The position numbers and the translations under genes were made by a program. This document shows, one piece after another, positions 25,358 through 34,001 of a DNA stretch of 64,000 nt. The notes below the pieces were generated by a model that did not search any database, was not told the DNA's origin, and saw nothing but the letters and a program-made list of their open reading frames with translations. Numbering within the stretch: position 1 is the first letter of the stretch; each line of letters opens with the position of its first letter. Where the stretch lies: positions 445,127 to 509,126 of the forward strand of contig SMNH02000002.1 in the NCBI GenBank assembly GCA_006383075.2. The letters are read 5' to 3'. This DNA is from Kordia sp. TARA_039_SRF (GTDB lineage: Bacteria > Bacteroidota > Bacteroidia > Flavobacteriales > Flavobacteriaceae).

Positions 25358-26437
25358 ATGTTTCTAAAGAAATTATCGCTTATTAATTACAAGAATTTTG
25401 AAACGAATTCTTTCGATTTTAACCAAAAAATAAACTGTCTTGTCGGGAATAATGGTGTGGGAAAAACCAATGTTTTGGACGCTATTTATCATTTATCTTT
25501 TGGAAAAAGTTACTTTAATCCTATTGCTTCGCAAAATATAAAACACGGAGAAGATTTTTTTGTGATTGATGGCACTTATGAAAAAAATGAAAGAGAGGAA
25601 AATATTATTTGTTCGCTGAAAAAAGGACAAAAAAAGATGGTGAAACGCAACGGAAAACCGTATGATAAACTCTCAGAACATATTGGCTTTATTCCACTAG
25701 TGATTATTTCTCCTGCCGATCGTGATTTGATTATTGAAGGAAGCGACACACGCCGAAAGTTTATGGACAGCGTTATTTCGCAATCCAATAAAGCATATTT
25801 ACAAAACCTCATCAATTACAATAAAGTACTATCGCAACGAAATTCCTTATTGAAATATTTTGCACTCAATAATACTTTTGATGGCGATACGTTAAGCATT
25901 TACAACAATCAATTGCACGAATTAGGTTCACAAATTTACGCAGAACGCCGAAAGTTTTTAGAAGCATTTCTGCCTATCTTTTTAACGCGATATAACGCGA
26001 TTTCCAACGAAAAAGAAATTGTAAATATCAGCTATAAAAGTCAATTGCACAAAAAAGATTTTCGAACTTTATTAGACGAAAGTTTAGCCAAAGACAAAGT
26101 CTTGCAATACACCAGCGTGGGCACGCACAAAGATGATTTGTTGTTTACGATTGAAACCTATCCAATTAAAAAATTTGGGAGTCAAGGACAACAAAAATCA
26201 TTTTTGATAGCATTGAAACTCGCGCAATTCGATTTTATTAAAAATTTGGCAAATGTGACGCCTATTTTATTATTAGATGATATCTTTGACAAACTAGACG
26301 AACAGCGTGTATCGCAAATCATGTCGCTAGTCAATCATGAAGATTTTGGACAAATTTTCATCAGCGACACACATGCAGAACGCACGGAAAACATCATAAA
26401 AGAGATTCATCAAACCTACGAGATTTTTAAACTATAA
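25358..26437 (+). CDS. recF: DNA replication/repair protein RecF
   Basis: The start is the ATG at 25358 ([15 protein letters not shown]), which is the standard RecF N-terminus; a frame extending 51 bases upstream is not expected. The 359-residue protein has Walker [15 protein letters not shown] (about 30-43), the ABC signature-like [15 protein letters not shown] and Walker [15 protein letters not shown]. RecF loads RecOR at gaps and is membrane-independent. It is followed after 6 bases by the DUF721 gene, a conserved pairing. Confidence 0.95.
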   Translation: MFLKKLSLINYKNFETNSFDFNQKINCLVGNNGVGKTNVLDAIYHLSFGKSYFNPIASQNIKHGEDFFVIDGTYEKNEREENIICSLKKGQKKMVKRNGKPYDKLSEHIGFIPLVIISPADRDLIIEGSDTRRKFMDSVISQSNKAYLQNLINYNKVLSQRNSLLKYFALNNTFDGDTLSIYNNQLHELGSQIYAERRKFLEAFLPIFLTRYNAISNEKEIVNISYKSQLHKKDFRTLLDESLAKDKVLQYTSVGTHKDDLLFTIETYPIKKFGSQGQQKSFLIALKLAQFDFIKNLANVTPILLLDDIFDKLDEQRVSQIMSLVNHEDFGQIFISDTHAERTENIIKEIHQTYEIFKL

Positions 26438-26443
26438 TTCGTT

Positions 26444-26740
26444 TTGAAAAAAAGACATACCGAACATAGAGCTATTAGTGAAGTATTGAAAGATTTTATT
26501 TCCGAAAATCGTTTGGAAGATGGTTTGGACAAAATTGACGCACGCGATGCGTGGCTCAACGTCATGGGAAACGGTATCAATAACTACACTACCAACATCG
26601 TTTTAAAAAATGACACACTGTATGTTTCCCTATCTTCCGCAGCATACCGAGAAGAATTGAGTTACGGAAAAGATAAAATCATCAAAATGCTCAACGAAAA
26701 TCTAGGTAAAGAATTGATAAAGAATCTAATTCTAAGATAA
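26444..26740 (+). CDS. DUF721 (DciA-like) protein
   Basis: The 98-residue protein has the DUF721 pattern (AISEVLKDFISENRLEDGL, then ARDAWLNVMG, and TLYVSLSSAAYREELSYGKD). Relatives such as DciA load the replicative helicase in bacteria without DnaC. The start must be TTG at 26444, because no in-frame ATG lies between the recF stop and residue 38; the peptide then begins MKKRHTEHRAI. It is co-transcribed with recF. Confidence 0.85.
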   Translation: MKKRHTEHRAISEVLKDFISENRLEDGLDKIDARDAWLNVMGNGINNYTTNIVLKNDTLYVSLSSAAYREELSYGKDKIIKMLNENLGKELIKNLILR

Positions 26741-26757
26741 TTTTTAACTAAAAAAGA

Positions 26758-26782
26758 TAGCGCGAGTCTGAGACTCGCGCTA
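26758..26782 (-). terminator. strong hairpin terminator for ndk
   Basis: TAGCGCGAGTC and GACTCGCGCTA form an 11-base-pair stem with a TGA loop. On the minus strand it is followed by TCTTTTTTAG, so it ends the ndk transcript; it may also stop recF-DUF721 transcription from the other side. Confidence 0.75.
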
Positions 26783-26857
26783 GCAAAATATGTTTTAAAA
26801 TAAGTCTAAAAGCAAAGCGCTCTAAAAGGCAAAGCCGTGTCTAAAAATCTAAAAGCG

Positions 26858-26882
26858 TTCACACTGAGCTTGTCGAAGTGAA
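26858..26882. repeat. REP-like hairpin with CTGAGCTTGTCGAAG core
   Basis: TTCAC and GTGAA close a loop that contains CTGAGCTTGTCGAAG (26864-26878), the reverse complement of the core at 13075-13089. It lies between the ndk stop and its terminator. Confidence 0.55.
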
Positions 26883-26893
26883 GCGTATCTAAC

Positions 26894-27313
26894 TTAAAAA
26901 GTTTCTCTCCCAGAAAAATGGAAAGCACCTTCAATCGCAGCATTCTCGTCGCTGTCAGAACCGTGTACTGCATTTTCTCCGATAGAAGTTGCGTATAAAT
27001 TTCTGATAGTTCCTTCTGCTGCTTCTGCAGGATTTGTTGCTCCAATCAACGTTCTGAAGTCGCTTACTGCGTTTTCTTTCTCTAAAATTGCTGCAACAAT
27101 TGGTCCTCTTGTCATGAATTCAACCAACTCTCCAAAGAATGGTCTTTCTTTGTGAATTGCGTAAAACTCCTCTGCATCACGCTTGCTCAACTGTGTTAAC
27201 TTCATTGCAACGATGTTAAACCCTGAAGCAGTAATTTTTTCTAAAATAGCTCCGATGTGTCCATTTTCTACAGCATCAGGCTTAATCATGGTAAAAGTTC
27301 TTTTTCCAGCCAT
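26894..27313 (-). CDS. ndk: nucleoside-diphosphate kinase
   Basis: The 139-residue protein starts [20 protein letters not shown] and contains the active-site His117 in NAVHGSDS. It equilibrates NTP pools by phosphate transfer through the phospho-histidine. Length is typical of the bacterial enzyme. It is a single gene with its own promoter (27376-27405) and a strong terminator. Confidence 0.97.
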   Translation of the reverse strand: MAGKRTFTMIKPDAVENGHIGAILEKITASGFNIVAMKLTQLSKRDAEEFYAIHKERPFFGELVEFMTRGPIVAAILEKENAVSDFRTLIGATNPAEAAEGTIRNLYATSIGENAVHGSDSDENAAIEGAFHFSGRETF

Positions 27314-27375
27314 TATGGTATGTATAATATGTTATAAATTCTCGTTATGAAAAATCATCTTTCTGATTTTCGGTG

Positions 27376-27405
27376 CAAAAGTACACAAATACAATTTATA
27401 TGCAA
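27376..27405 (-). promoter_or_regulatory. ndk promoter: TTG-N19-TACTTTTG
   Basis: On the minus strand TTG (27403-27405) is followed after 19 bases by TACTTTTG (27376-27383). Both box and spacing fit the primary sigma factor promoter of Flavobacteriia. Confidence 0.7.
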
Positions 27406-27500
27406 GGCTATTTTAGTATATTAGCCAGCTATGAAATGAGAAGAGGTACAATCTTCATCGTTTTTAGACAATTTATGACCGAATTACAGAATTGAAACGC

Positions 27501-28526
27501 ATGAACGAAGTTGACATACAAGGCGTACAAACGCTCTTAAAAACACCCAAAAATTGTGTCATTATTCCACATAAAAATCCCGATGGCGATGCTATTGGTT
27601 CCACGCTTGCGCTTTGGCATTACTTAAAAGGCAAGCATCACAACGCTGTTATTGTAGCGCCAAATGATTATCCTGAATTTTTAAAATGGATGCCTGGCGA
27701 AGCAGAAATTGTAAAGTTTGACACACAAAAAGAAGAAGCAGAAAAACTATTGAACGACGCAAATGTTATTTTTACGTTAGATTTTAATGATTTGAGTCGA
27801 ATTGGCGACATGGAAACTACTGTTGCCAATTTAGATGTCACTTTCGTGATGATTGATCACCACCAACAACCGTCAGACTATGCCAAATACATGTATTCTG
27901 ATACGAGCATGAGTTCTACTTGTGAAATGGTGTATAATTTTATTTCCTTTTTGGGCGATGCTGAAAGTATCTCTCCAGAAATGGCAACCTGCATGTACAC
28001 GGGAATTATGACAGACACAGGCTCGTTTCGCTTTAAAGCAACAACAAGTACAACGCATAGAATTATTGCAGATTTGATGGACAAAGGAGCTGAAAATGCT
28101 GCCATTCACAATGCTATTTACGATACCAATAGTTTGAGTCGTTTGCAATTATTGGGCTGTGCCTTGAAAAATTTGGTTGTGTTAGAAGCGTACAATACAG
28201 TATACATTACCATTAGCAAAGAAGAATTACAACAATACGACTTTAAAAAAGGTGATACAGAAGGTTTTGTAAATTATGGATTATCGTTAAAAGGCATTAA
28301 ATTTGCTGTAATTTTTATAGAAAACATCCAAGAACCGTACGTAAAAATTTCGTTGCGCTCTAAAGGAGATTTTTCTGTGAACGAATTTGCACGTGCGCAC
28401 TTTAATGGTGGCGGACATACCAATGCAGCTGGTGGACGAAGTGATGCTTCATTAGAAGCTACCATTGAAAAATTCACCCATATATTGGCAGCATACAAAG
28501 AACAATTAAACGAAAACTATGCTTAA
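27501..28526 (+). CDS. DHH-family phosphoesterase, NrnA-like
   Basis: The protein of 341 residues starts at the ATG at 27501 (MNEVDIQGVQ); a TTG nine bases upstream is less likely. DHH motifs are visible: IIPHKNPDGDAIGS (about 20-33), FTLDFNDL, MIDHHQQPSDY (the DHH element) and the C-terminal DHHA1 segment FNGGGHTNAAGG. NrnA degrades nanoRNA and dephosphorylates pAp. It overlaps gldI by 8 bases; the nrnA-gldI pair is conserved in flavobacteria. Confidence 0.9.
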   Translation: MNEVDIQGVQTLLKTPKNCVIIPHKNPDGDAIGSTLALWHYLKGKHHNAVIVAPNDYPEFLKWMPGEAEIVKFDTQKEEAEKLLNDANVIFTLDFNDLSRIGDMETTVANLDVTFVMIDHHQQPSDYAKYMYSDTSMSSTCEMVYNFISFLGDAESISPEMATCMYTGIMTDTGSFRFKATTSTTHRIIADLMDKGAENAAIHNAIYDTNSLSRLQLLGCALKNLVVLEAYNTVYITISKEELQQYDFKKGDTEGFVNYGLSLKGIKFAVIFIENIQEPYVKISLRSKGDFSVNEFARAHFNGGGHTNAAGGRSDASLEATIEKFTHILAAYKEQLNENYA

Positions 28527-29085
28527 AAAAATTGCGCTTCTCAGCATTCTCAGTTTGCTTGTTGTTTCTTGTGGAGAACCACAAGCTAGAAAACCTATAA
28601 GCAGAAGTACTGGCTCTTTTTTAAAAGAATCGGTAGAACGAAACAAAGTGTTAATCGCAAAAGAAGAAGCAAACATTCAAAAATACATTCAACAAGATAC
28701 CACAAATGCTTACATCGCATCAAAAAATGGGTTTTGGTATTTTTACAATACAAAAATTGATCAAGAATTGTATCTTCCACAAAAAGGAGACACCTTAACG
28801 TATGCGTTTGACATTTCAAAAATGACCACAGGCGAATCTATTTACAAAAAAGAAGAAATTGGTATTCAACAATATGTGGTAGACAAGCAACAAATTTTCC
28901 CAGGATTGCGTTATGGATTGCAATTACTAAAAAAAGGAGAAACTGCCACTTTTCTATTTCCATCGCATGTAGCGTACGGATACCATGGTGACAACAAACG
29001 AATTGGAACCAACGTTCCTATCAAATCTACCATAACTTTACTCGATATTAAAAAAGACAACAAAAACCTAGAAACAGAAAATTAA
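28519..29085 (+). CDS. gldI: gliding motility-associated peptidyl-prolyl isomerase lipoprotein
   Basis: The 188-residue protein has a lipoprotein signal (LLSILSLLVVSCGE, lipid-modified Cys at about 18) and a C-terminal FKBP-type domain (KGDTLTYAFDIS; FPGLRYGLQLLKKGETATFLFPSHVAYGY). In Flavobacterium johnsoniae GldI is required for gliding and type IX secretion. It overlaps the nrnA-like gene and is followed after 1 base by another isomerase. The FKBP core retains the Gly-rich catalytic flap region. The protein should sit in the periplasm at the membrane. Confidence 0.88.
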   Translation: MLKKIALLSILSLLVVSCGEPQARKPISRSTGSFLKESVERNKVLIAKEEANIQKYIQQDTTNAYIASKNGFWYFYNTKIDQELYLPQKGDTLTYAFDISKMTTGESIYKKEEIGIQQYVVDKQQIFPGLRYGLQLLKKGETATFLFPSHVAYGYHGDNKRIGTNVPIKSTITLLDIKKDNKNLETEN

Positions 29086-29086
29086 C

Positions 29087-30322
29087 ATGAGATTATTTAC
29101 CACAACAATTACCTTATGTCTTGCCATCCTTACATTAGGATTTACAGCTTGCAAAAATGATAAAAAGTCAGATCCTACAAATTCGAAGGAAGTTGCTTCA
29201 AACAGCAATGAGAAAGATGAAAAAAACGGAATTTTTGCCGAAATTAAAACAACCAAAGGTACCATGCTTGCGCGCTTGTTTTATAAAAAAGTACCTGTAA
29301 CGGTTGCTAATTTTATCGCTTTGGCGGAAGGAACTCACCCAAAACTTCCTGAAGATCAAAAAGGAAAGCCGTATTACAACGGTGTATCTTTTCACAGAGT
29401 CATGAATAACTTTATGATTCAAGGAGGCGATCCAACAGCGACAGGAAGCGGAAATCCTGGATATCGCTTTGCGAGCGAATTTGACAAAGATTTAAAACAC
29501 GACAAGCCAGGCGTTTTATCCATGGCAAATTCTGGTGGAGTGGCTACCAACGGAAGTCAATTCTTTATTACAGAAGTTCCCTATCCAAGCTTGGATCCGA
29601 TTGGTCCATATGGAAATATCAAGCCATGTGAAGCACCACGTGTAAGCTGTCATTCAGTTTTTGGACAATTGGTAAAAGGACTTGAAGTACAAGACAGTAT
29701 TTCTAATGTGGAAGTAGGTCCAGGAAACAAACCTGTTGAAGATGTTATTATGACGGAAGTAAATATCATTCGCGTTGGAAAAGATGCAAAAGCTTTTGAT
29801 GCCGTGAAAGTATTTACAGAGCAAGAACCAAATTTATTAAATAAGTACAACGCCTTTAAAGAGCAACTCCGAAAAGAATCTGCTGAAAATTTCGTTGAAA
29901 AATACAAAGATTTAGGAGAATTGTACAAATCGCCAACAGGCATGATAATGGTGACTACACAAGAAAATCCTTCTGGCGTAAAACCAACCTCATCAAACTA
30001 TGTAAAAGTGAATTGTACAGGAATGTTTACCACAGGAAAAGTATTTTACACTACACGAAAAGAGGTAGCACAAGAAGCTGGTATTTACAATCAAGCCGCA
30101 GAAGCGCAAGGTGCGTATGTTCCTTTTTCTTCAGTTTACAATGAAAGTGCTACGTTAGTTCCTGCATTTAGAGAAGCATTTTTACGCATGAAAATTGGTG
30201 AAAAAGCAAAAGTATTTGTGCCTTCTCACTTAGGATATGGAAATAGAAATTACGGTCCAATTCCAGCAAACTCTGATTTAGTCTTCAACATCGAGCTTGT
30301 AGAAATTGATACTACTAAATAA
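29087..30322 (+). CDS. periplasmic isomerase: cyclophilin plus FKBP domains
   Basis: The 411-residue lipoprotein (signal ending GFTACKND) combines two prolyl isomerase folds. Residues 45-225 are cyclophilin-like, with GVSFHRVMNNFMIQGGDP and MANSGGVATNGSQFFIT. The C-terminal part (about 270-411) is FKBP-like with AFREAFLRMKIGEKAKVFVP and HLGYGNRNYG. An intervening linker includes a Cys-containing insert around GNIKPCEAPRVSC. Such fusions are seen in Bacteroidota and are thought to assist folding of exported proteins. It follows gldI by one base. Confidence 0.87.
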   Translation: MRLFTTTITLCLAILTLGFTACKNDKKSDPTNSKEVASNSNEKDEKNGIFAEIKTTKGTMLARLFYKKVPVTVANFIALAEGTHPKLPEDQKGKPYYNGVSFHRVMNNFMIQGGDPTATGSGNPGYRFASEFDKDLKHDKPGVLSMANSGGVATNGSQFFITEVPYPSLDPIGPYGNIKPCEAPRVSCHSVFGQLVKGLEVQDSISNVEVGPGNKPVEDVIMTEVNIIRVGKDAKAFDAVKVFTEQEPNLLNKYNAFKEQLRKESAENFVEKYKDLGELYKSPTGMIMVTTQENPSGVKPTSSNYVKVNCTGMFTTGKVFYTTRKEVAQEAGIYNQAAEAQGAYVPFSSVYNESATLVPAFREAFLRMKIGEKAKVFVPSHLGYGNRNYGPIPANSDLVFNIELVEIDTTK

Positions 30323-30344
30323 TAAAATTTAACCTGCAAAATAC

Positions 30345-30372
30345 AAAAGCTCTTCAGAAATGGAGAGCTTTT
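30345..30372 (+). terminator. hairpin terminator after the isomerase genes
   Basis: AAAAGCTCT at 30345-30353 pairs with AGAGCTTTT at 30364-30372, followed by ATTGTTATT. It closes the nrnA-gldI-isomerase transcript. Confidence 0.7.
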
Positions 30373-30380
30373 ATTGTTAT

Positions 30381-30419
30381 TGAACTAGTGGAAACACACT
30401 AAGTGAACTAGTGTTTTCC
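30381..30419. repeat. duplicated TGAACTAGTG with inverted GAAACAC/GTGTTTTC
   Basis: TGAACTAGTG is present at 30381-30390 and again at 30404-30413. The stretch also forms the inverted pair GGAAACAC (30390-30397) and GTGTTTTCC (30411-30419). Its position between the terminator and the promoter of the first leader-peptide gene suits an operator, but the evidence is only sequence symmetry. Confidence 0.35.
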
Positions 30420-30433
30420 TTTCTTATTTTTCG

Positions 30434-30499
30434 GGAAAAACACTTTGTAAGATACCTCTTTCATCCCTTTCTTACGAATCGTAATTGATTGATATTTGC
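30434..30499 (+). promoter_or_regulatory. promoter and upstream motif of leader-peptide gene 1
   Basis: GGAAAAACAC at 30434-30443 is followed after 47 bases by GATATTTGC (30491-30499). The latter fits the -7 box in seven of eight positions, and TTTC lies at the -33 position with a 19-base spacer. The gene ATG is 24 bases downstream. The second peptide gene has the same two elements 48 bases apart. Confidence 0.5.
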
Positions 30500-30523
30500 T
30501 TCATAATTTAAAATATACAAATC

Positions 30524-30769
30524 ATGAAAAAACAAAAAATTTCTTTACAGTTACGAAAGCAAAAAATCTCTTCGCTAGCAAGTAATAATATTTCTGGAGG
30601 AGATATGAGAACATTTACAGTACATCCTGAACGATGCATGCTTACAATTACTGAAATGACAAGATGTCTTCAAAACACTTGCAACGATTGTACTATTACT
30701 ATTCAAACTATCAAAGTAACAGATATTTGCGACTATTTTAGTAAGAATAGAGCTTGTCAACCTTTCTAA
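30524..30769 (+). CDS. leader-GG peptide precursor 1 (lanthipeptide-like)
   Basis: The 81-residue peptide has a bacteroidotal class I lanthipeptide-type leader: two Lys, then SLQLRKQKISSL, ending in ISGG at about residues 23-26. The core of about 55 residues contains six Cys (in pairs CLQNTCNDC, ICDY, ACQPF and ERC) and many Thr. This family is normally matured by LanB/LanC-type dehydratase and cyclase, and cut after GG by a peptidase-transporter. None is in the window, so modification is an inference. Its upstream region shares elements with the next gene. Confidence 0.65.
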   Translation: MKKQKISLQLRKQKISSLASNNISGGDMRTFTVHPERCMLTITEMTRCLQNTCNDCTITIQTIKVTDICDYFSKNRACQPF

Positions 30770-30831
30770 TACCATTATGTAAATTTAAATAATGTAGAAA
30801 GCCTCTTTTTTCAAAAGGGGAACTTTCACAA

Positions 30832-30898
30832 GGAAAAACACGGTACACTTTCCATTGCTTTTCCTGTTTTAAGAAATTTATCCTTACAAGATATTTGC
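30832..30898 (+). promoter_or_regulatory. promoter and upstream motif of leader-peptide gene 2
   Basis: GGAAAAACAC at 30832-30841 is followed after 48 bases by GATATTTGC (30890-30898), with TTTT at the -33 position 19 bases upstream. The arrangement matches that of gene 1 within one base although the intervening sequence differs. Confidence 0.5.
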
Positions 30899-30923
30899 AC
30901 TGAAACAAAAAATAATATTTCAC

Positions 30924-31148
30924 ATGAAAAAACAAACTAAAAGTTTAGGATTAAAAAAGCAGACAATTTCTGCATTAGAAGCAAGATTTGTAAATGGTGG
31001 CGCACCAACAACGCACACTATGATGACCATGCAACGTGGATGCATTAGTCAACAACCTTGCGATCCGCTTCCGTCTGACCCAAGACCACAAACTGCAATT
31101 TCTAAATGTGAACCATGTACTACTGGTAGTTGGAATGGCGGATGTTAA
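30924..31148 (+). CDS. leader-GG peptide precursor 2 (lanthipeptide-like)
   Basis: The 74-residue peptide starts MKKQTKSLGLKKQTISALEA and has a GG pair in FVNGGAP at about residues 25-26. The core is rich in Pro, Thr and Gln with five Cys (GCIS, PCDP, KCEPC, final GGC). The leader pattern matches gene 1 and those at 45140, 52742 and 53035. It is a monocistronic unit closed by a strong terminator. Confidence 0.65.
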   Translation: MKKQTKSLGLKKQTISALEARFVNGGAPTTHTMMTMQRGCISQQPCDPLPSDPRPQTAISKCEPCTTGSWNGGC

Positions 31149-31176
31149 TAGTGTATTTACTAAGACAACTTAACAA

Positions 31177-31204
31177 CAAAAGCTCCTTTTTACAGGAGCT
31201 TTTG
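31177..31204 (+). terminator. hairpin terminator after precursor 2
   Basis: CAAAAGCTCCT at 31177-31187 pairs with AGGAGCTTTTG at 31194-31204, followed by TATTTC. The stem sits 28 bases after the precursor stop and before the convergent pepD gene. Confidence 0.75.
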
Positions 31205-31235
31205 TATTTCTAAAACTATTTGCAAATAGTTTTAT

Positions 31236-32699
31236 TTACTTCTTCGGAATATTCTTTAAAATTTCCAATACGTAGTTCCAATATTTTTGTGCAGAAGAAA
31301 TACTTGCACGTTCGTCTGGTGAATGCGCTCCACGAATATTTGGACCAAAACTAATCATTTCCATGTCTGGATAATTGGTTCCTAAAATTCCACATTCCAA
31401 TCCTGCGTGACAAGCTGCTACGTGTGGTTCTTCACCATTGTTTAATTCTTTGTATAAATTGACCATTACTGGTAAAATAGAAGCATTCATATTCGGTGCC
31501 CAACCTGGATACGAACCTGAAAATTCTACTTCGCAACCTGAAAGTTCAAAAGCTGCACGCAATTTTGTAGCTAAATCCATTTTACCACTTTCTATGGAAG
31601 AACGCGTTAAACATAAAATTTTCACTTCTCCATCTTTAATAATTACACGTGCAATATTGTTAGATGTTTCTACCAAATCTTCAATATCTGGACTCATACG
31701 AAACACACCATTATGCGCTGCATACAACGAACGTGTAATACCTTCTTGTACGCCCAATTCCATCACACCACTTGGTGTTTCTGTAGTCGTACACGAAATT
31801 TCTAACTCTTTTTCAATGCTTTCATACTCCTTTTTAATAGTATCAATTTGGGTTTGCATTTCAAACATAAACGCTTCTTGGTGTACGCTGTCTATCACAA
31901 CCGTTGCCACACTTTCTCTTGGAATGGCATTTCGCAAACTTCCGCCATCAATTTCCACAATACGTAATCCGAAATTTTCAAAACCATCAAACAACAAGCG
32001 ATTCATCAATACATTGGCATTTCCAAAACCTTTGTGAATGTCCATTCCGCTATGTCCACCTTGCAATCCGCTAATTTTAATCGAATATGCTGCAACATTT
32101 TCAGGTGTATCTTCTACCACATACGAGCGCGTTGCTGTGACATCAATTCCACCTGCACAACCGATTCCGATTTCGTCGTCTTCTTCCGTATCGAGATTTA
32201 ACAAAATTTCGCCTTCCAACAATCCACCTTTTAAGCCCATAGCGCCTGTCATACCAGTTTCTTCGTCAATCGTAAACAAAGCTTCAATCGCAGGATGCGC
32301 AATATCATTGCTCTCTAGCACTGCCATAATCGTAGCAACACCAAGTCCGTTATCGGCGCCTAAAGTCGTTCCTTTTGCCTTTACCCAATCACCTTCTACA
32401 AACATTTCAATACCTTGCGTATCAAAATCAAACACTGTATCTGCATTCTTTTGATGTACCATGTCTAAATGCGACTGCATCACAATCGCTTTTCTGTCTT
32501 CCATTCCCGCCGTTGCAGGTTTTTTAATGATGACATTTCCAACTTCATCTACAAAAGTTTCCAAACCTAACTCTTCGCCAAACTGCTTCATAAAAGCAAT
32601 AACACGTTCTTCCTTTTTGGAAGGTCGTGGTACGGCGTTCAAATCTGCAAATTTATTCCAAAGTGCTTTCGGCTCTAGTGTTCTTATTTCTTGACTCAT
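31236..32699 (-). CDS. pepD: aminoacyl-histidine dipeptidase (Xaa-His dipeptidase)
   Basis: The 487-residue protein is an M20 peptidase of the PepD type. The metal-binding VMQSHLDMVHQK (about 68-79), DNGLGVAT loop (about 114-121), IDEETGMTGA with the catalytic Glu, and HAGLECGI segment are visible. PepD releases histidine from dipeptides using zinc. Length fits the family. It is transcribed alone from a good TAnnTTTG promoter and is convergent to the small-peptide genes. Confidence 0.92.
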   Translation of the reverse strand: MSQEIRTLEPKALWNKFADLNAVPRPSKKEERVIAFMKQFGEELGLETFVDEVGNVIIKKPATAGMEDRKAIVMQSHLDMVHQKNADTVFDFDTQGIEMFVEGDWVKAKGTTLGADNGLGVATIMAVLESNDIAHPAIEALFTIDEETGMTGAMGLKGGLLEGEILLNLDTEEDDEIGIGCAGGIDVTATRSYVVEDTPENVAAYSIKISGLQGGHSGMDIHKGFGNANVLMNRLLFDGFENFGLRIVEIDGGSLRNAIPRESVATVVIDSVHQEAFMFEMQTQIDTIKKEYESIEKELEISCTTTETPSGVMELGVQEGITRSLYAAHNGVFRMSPDIEDLVETSNNIARVIIKDGEVKILCLTRSSIESGKMDLATKLRAAFELSGCEVEFSGSYPGWAPNMNASILPVMVNLYKELNNGEEPHVAACHAGLECGILGTNYPDMEMISFGPNIRGAHSPDERASISSAQKYWNYVLEILKNIPKK

Positions 32700-32730
32700 T
32701 CTATATTTTTTAAGATTGAATAATTGTCTA

Positions 32731-32754
32731 CAAAGTTAATTTTTTGCGACCACT
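32731..32754 (-). promoter_or_regulatory. pepD promoter with TAACTTTG box
   Basis: On the minus strand TAACTTTG (32731-32738) matches the -7 consensus, with a TTG about 21 bases upstream. The ATG is 31 bases downstream. Confidence 0.6.
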
Positions 32755-32893
32755 TATAACAACCATTTGCCAAATACATTTTAAAATTAGCGACATTATG
32801 ACAAAAATATCACGCGAGACGTAGCAATAATGATTTAGTTTTTTTACATTAGCTTCAAATCATTTTCCCGAATGGAGTTCAAATGTATTGCTT

Positions 32894-33967
32894 ATGACTA
32901 AGAGAACTAAGATTTTAATTGTCCTTTCTTTTCCCTTACAATTTATTCTCATTAAAATACTTGGCTACTTTCCTGAGTTTGTAGAAACGTATTACAGCAA
33001 CGGATTGTATCCGTATATTTCAAAGCTTTTTCGAATTATTTTTGGATGGATTCCATTTTCAATGGGCGATATTTTTTATACGATTGCCATCATCTTAATC
33101 ATTCGCTATATTTATAAAAATGCGCGAAAAATTCGCACAGAATACAAACGAATTTTGATGGATGTTTACATCACAATTACCATTGTGTATTTTGCGTTTC
33201 ACTTGTTTTGGGGAATGAATTACTATCGTTTGCCACTATACAAATCGCTTGAATTAGACCGAAAATACAGTACAGAAGAACTCGTCAATTTTACCGAAAG
33301 AGTTATCGCGAAAGCTAATGCAATACAATTTCAAATTACACAAAATGATACGGTAAAAGTTGAATTGCCATATACCGTTGACGAAATTTATGAAAAAACC
33401 AAAAACGGTTATGACAATCTTAGCGCGGTACAACCTAAATTTACGTTTGATCATCAAAGTTTAAAAACGTCCATTTACAGCGGATTCCTTACTACTATGG
33501 GTTTTAGCGGTTATATAAATCCCTTTACGAACGAAGCGCAGGTAAATGGTAAAATTCCACTGTACAAATTTCCTGTAACGGCAAGTCATGAAAAATCACA
33601 TCAAATTGGATATGCCGCTGAAAATGAAGCAAACTTTATTGGGTGTTTAACCGCTTTTTACAACGATGATATTTACTTTAAATACGGCGCGTATAATTTT
33701 ATGACGTGGCATTGTTTAAAAGAAGTTTTCAACCGAAACAAAGACGAGTACGAGCGATTAAAAGCAACCGTAAATACTGGAATTGATAAGAATTACAAAG
33801 AAGTACAAGCGTTTTGGGAAGCACACAAAAATCCACTAAAACCAATGTTTAAATTTACGTTTGACCAATTTTTAAAAGCCAACAATCAGGCAAAAGGAAT
33901 TTTGAGTTACAGTTATGTGGTTTCGCTATTGGTTAACTACGACAAAAAACACAATATTGTCCCGTAA
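32894..33967 (+). CDS. DUF3810 membrane protein with HEKSH motif
   Basis: The start is the ATG at 32894 (MTKRTKILIV), six bases after a TTG that a longer frame could use. The protein of 357 residues has membrane helices at about 8-25, 55-75 and 95-115, then a zincin-like HEKSH motif in VTASHEKSHQIGYAAENEAN (about residue 233). DUF3810 proteins are predicted zinc metallopeptidases anchored in the membrane. The substrate is unknown. It begins divergently from pepD. Confidence 0.8.
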   Translation: MTKRTKILIVLSFPLQFILIKILGYFPEFVETYYSNGLYPYISKLFRIIFGWIPFSMGDIFYTIAIILIIRYIYKNARKIRTEYKRILMDVYITITIVYFAFHLFWGMNYYRLPLYKSLELDRKYSTEELVNFTERVIAKANAIQFQITQNDTVKVELPYTVDEIYEKTKNGYDNLSAVQPKFTFDHQSLKTSIYSGFLTTMGFSGYINPFTNEAQVNGKIPLYKFPVTASHEKSHQIGYAAENEANFIGCLTAFYNDDIYFKYGAYNFMTWHCLKEVFNRNKDEYERLKATVNTGIDKNYKEVQAFWEAHKNPLKPMFKFTFDQFLKANNQAKGILSYSYVVSLLVNYDKKHNIVP

Positions 33968-34001
33968 CGTACGAAAAACGTGATTTTGACGTTGTGCATA
34001 T

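Noticed and set aside
30524-31148. A complete lanthipeptide biosynthetic cluster
   Set aside because: No LanB, LanC, LanM, radical SAM, peptidase or ABC transporter gene is adjacent; only precursors are present.
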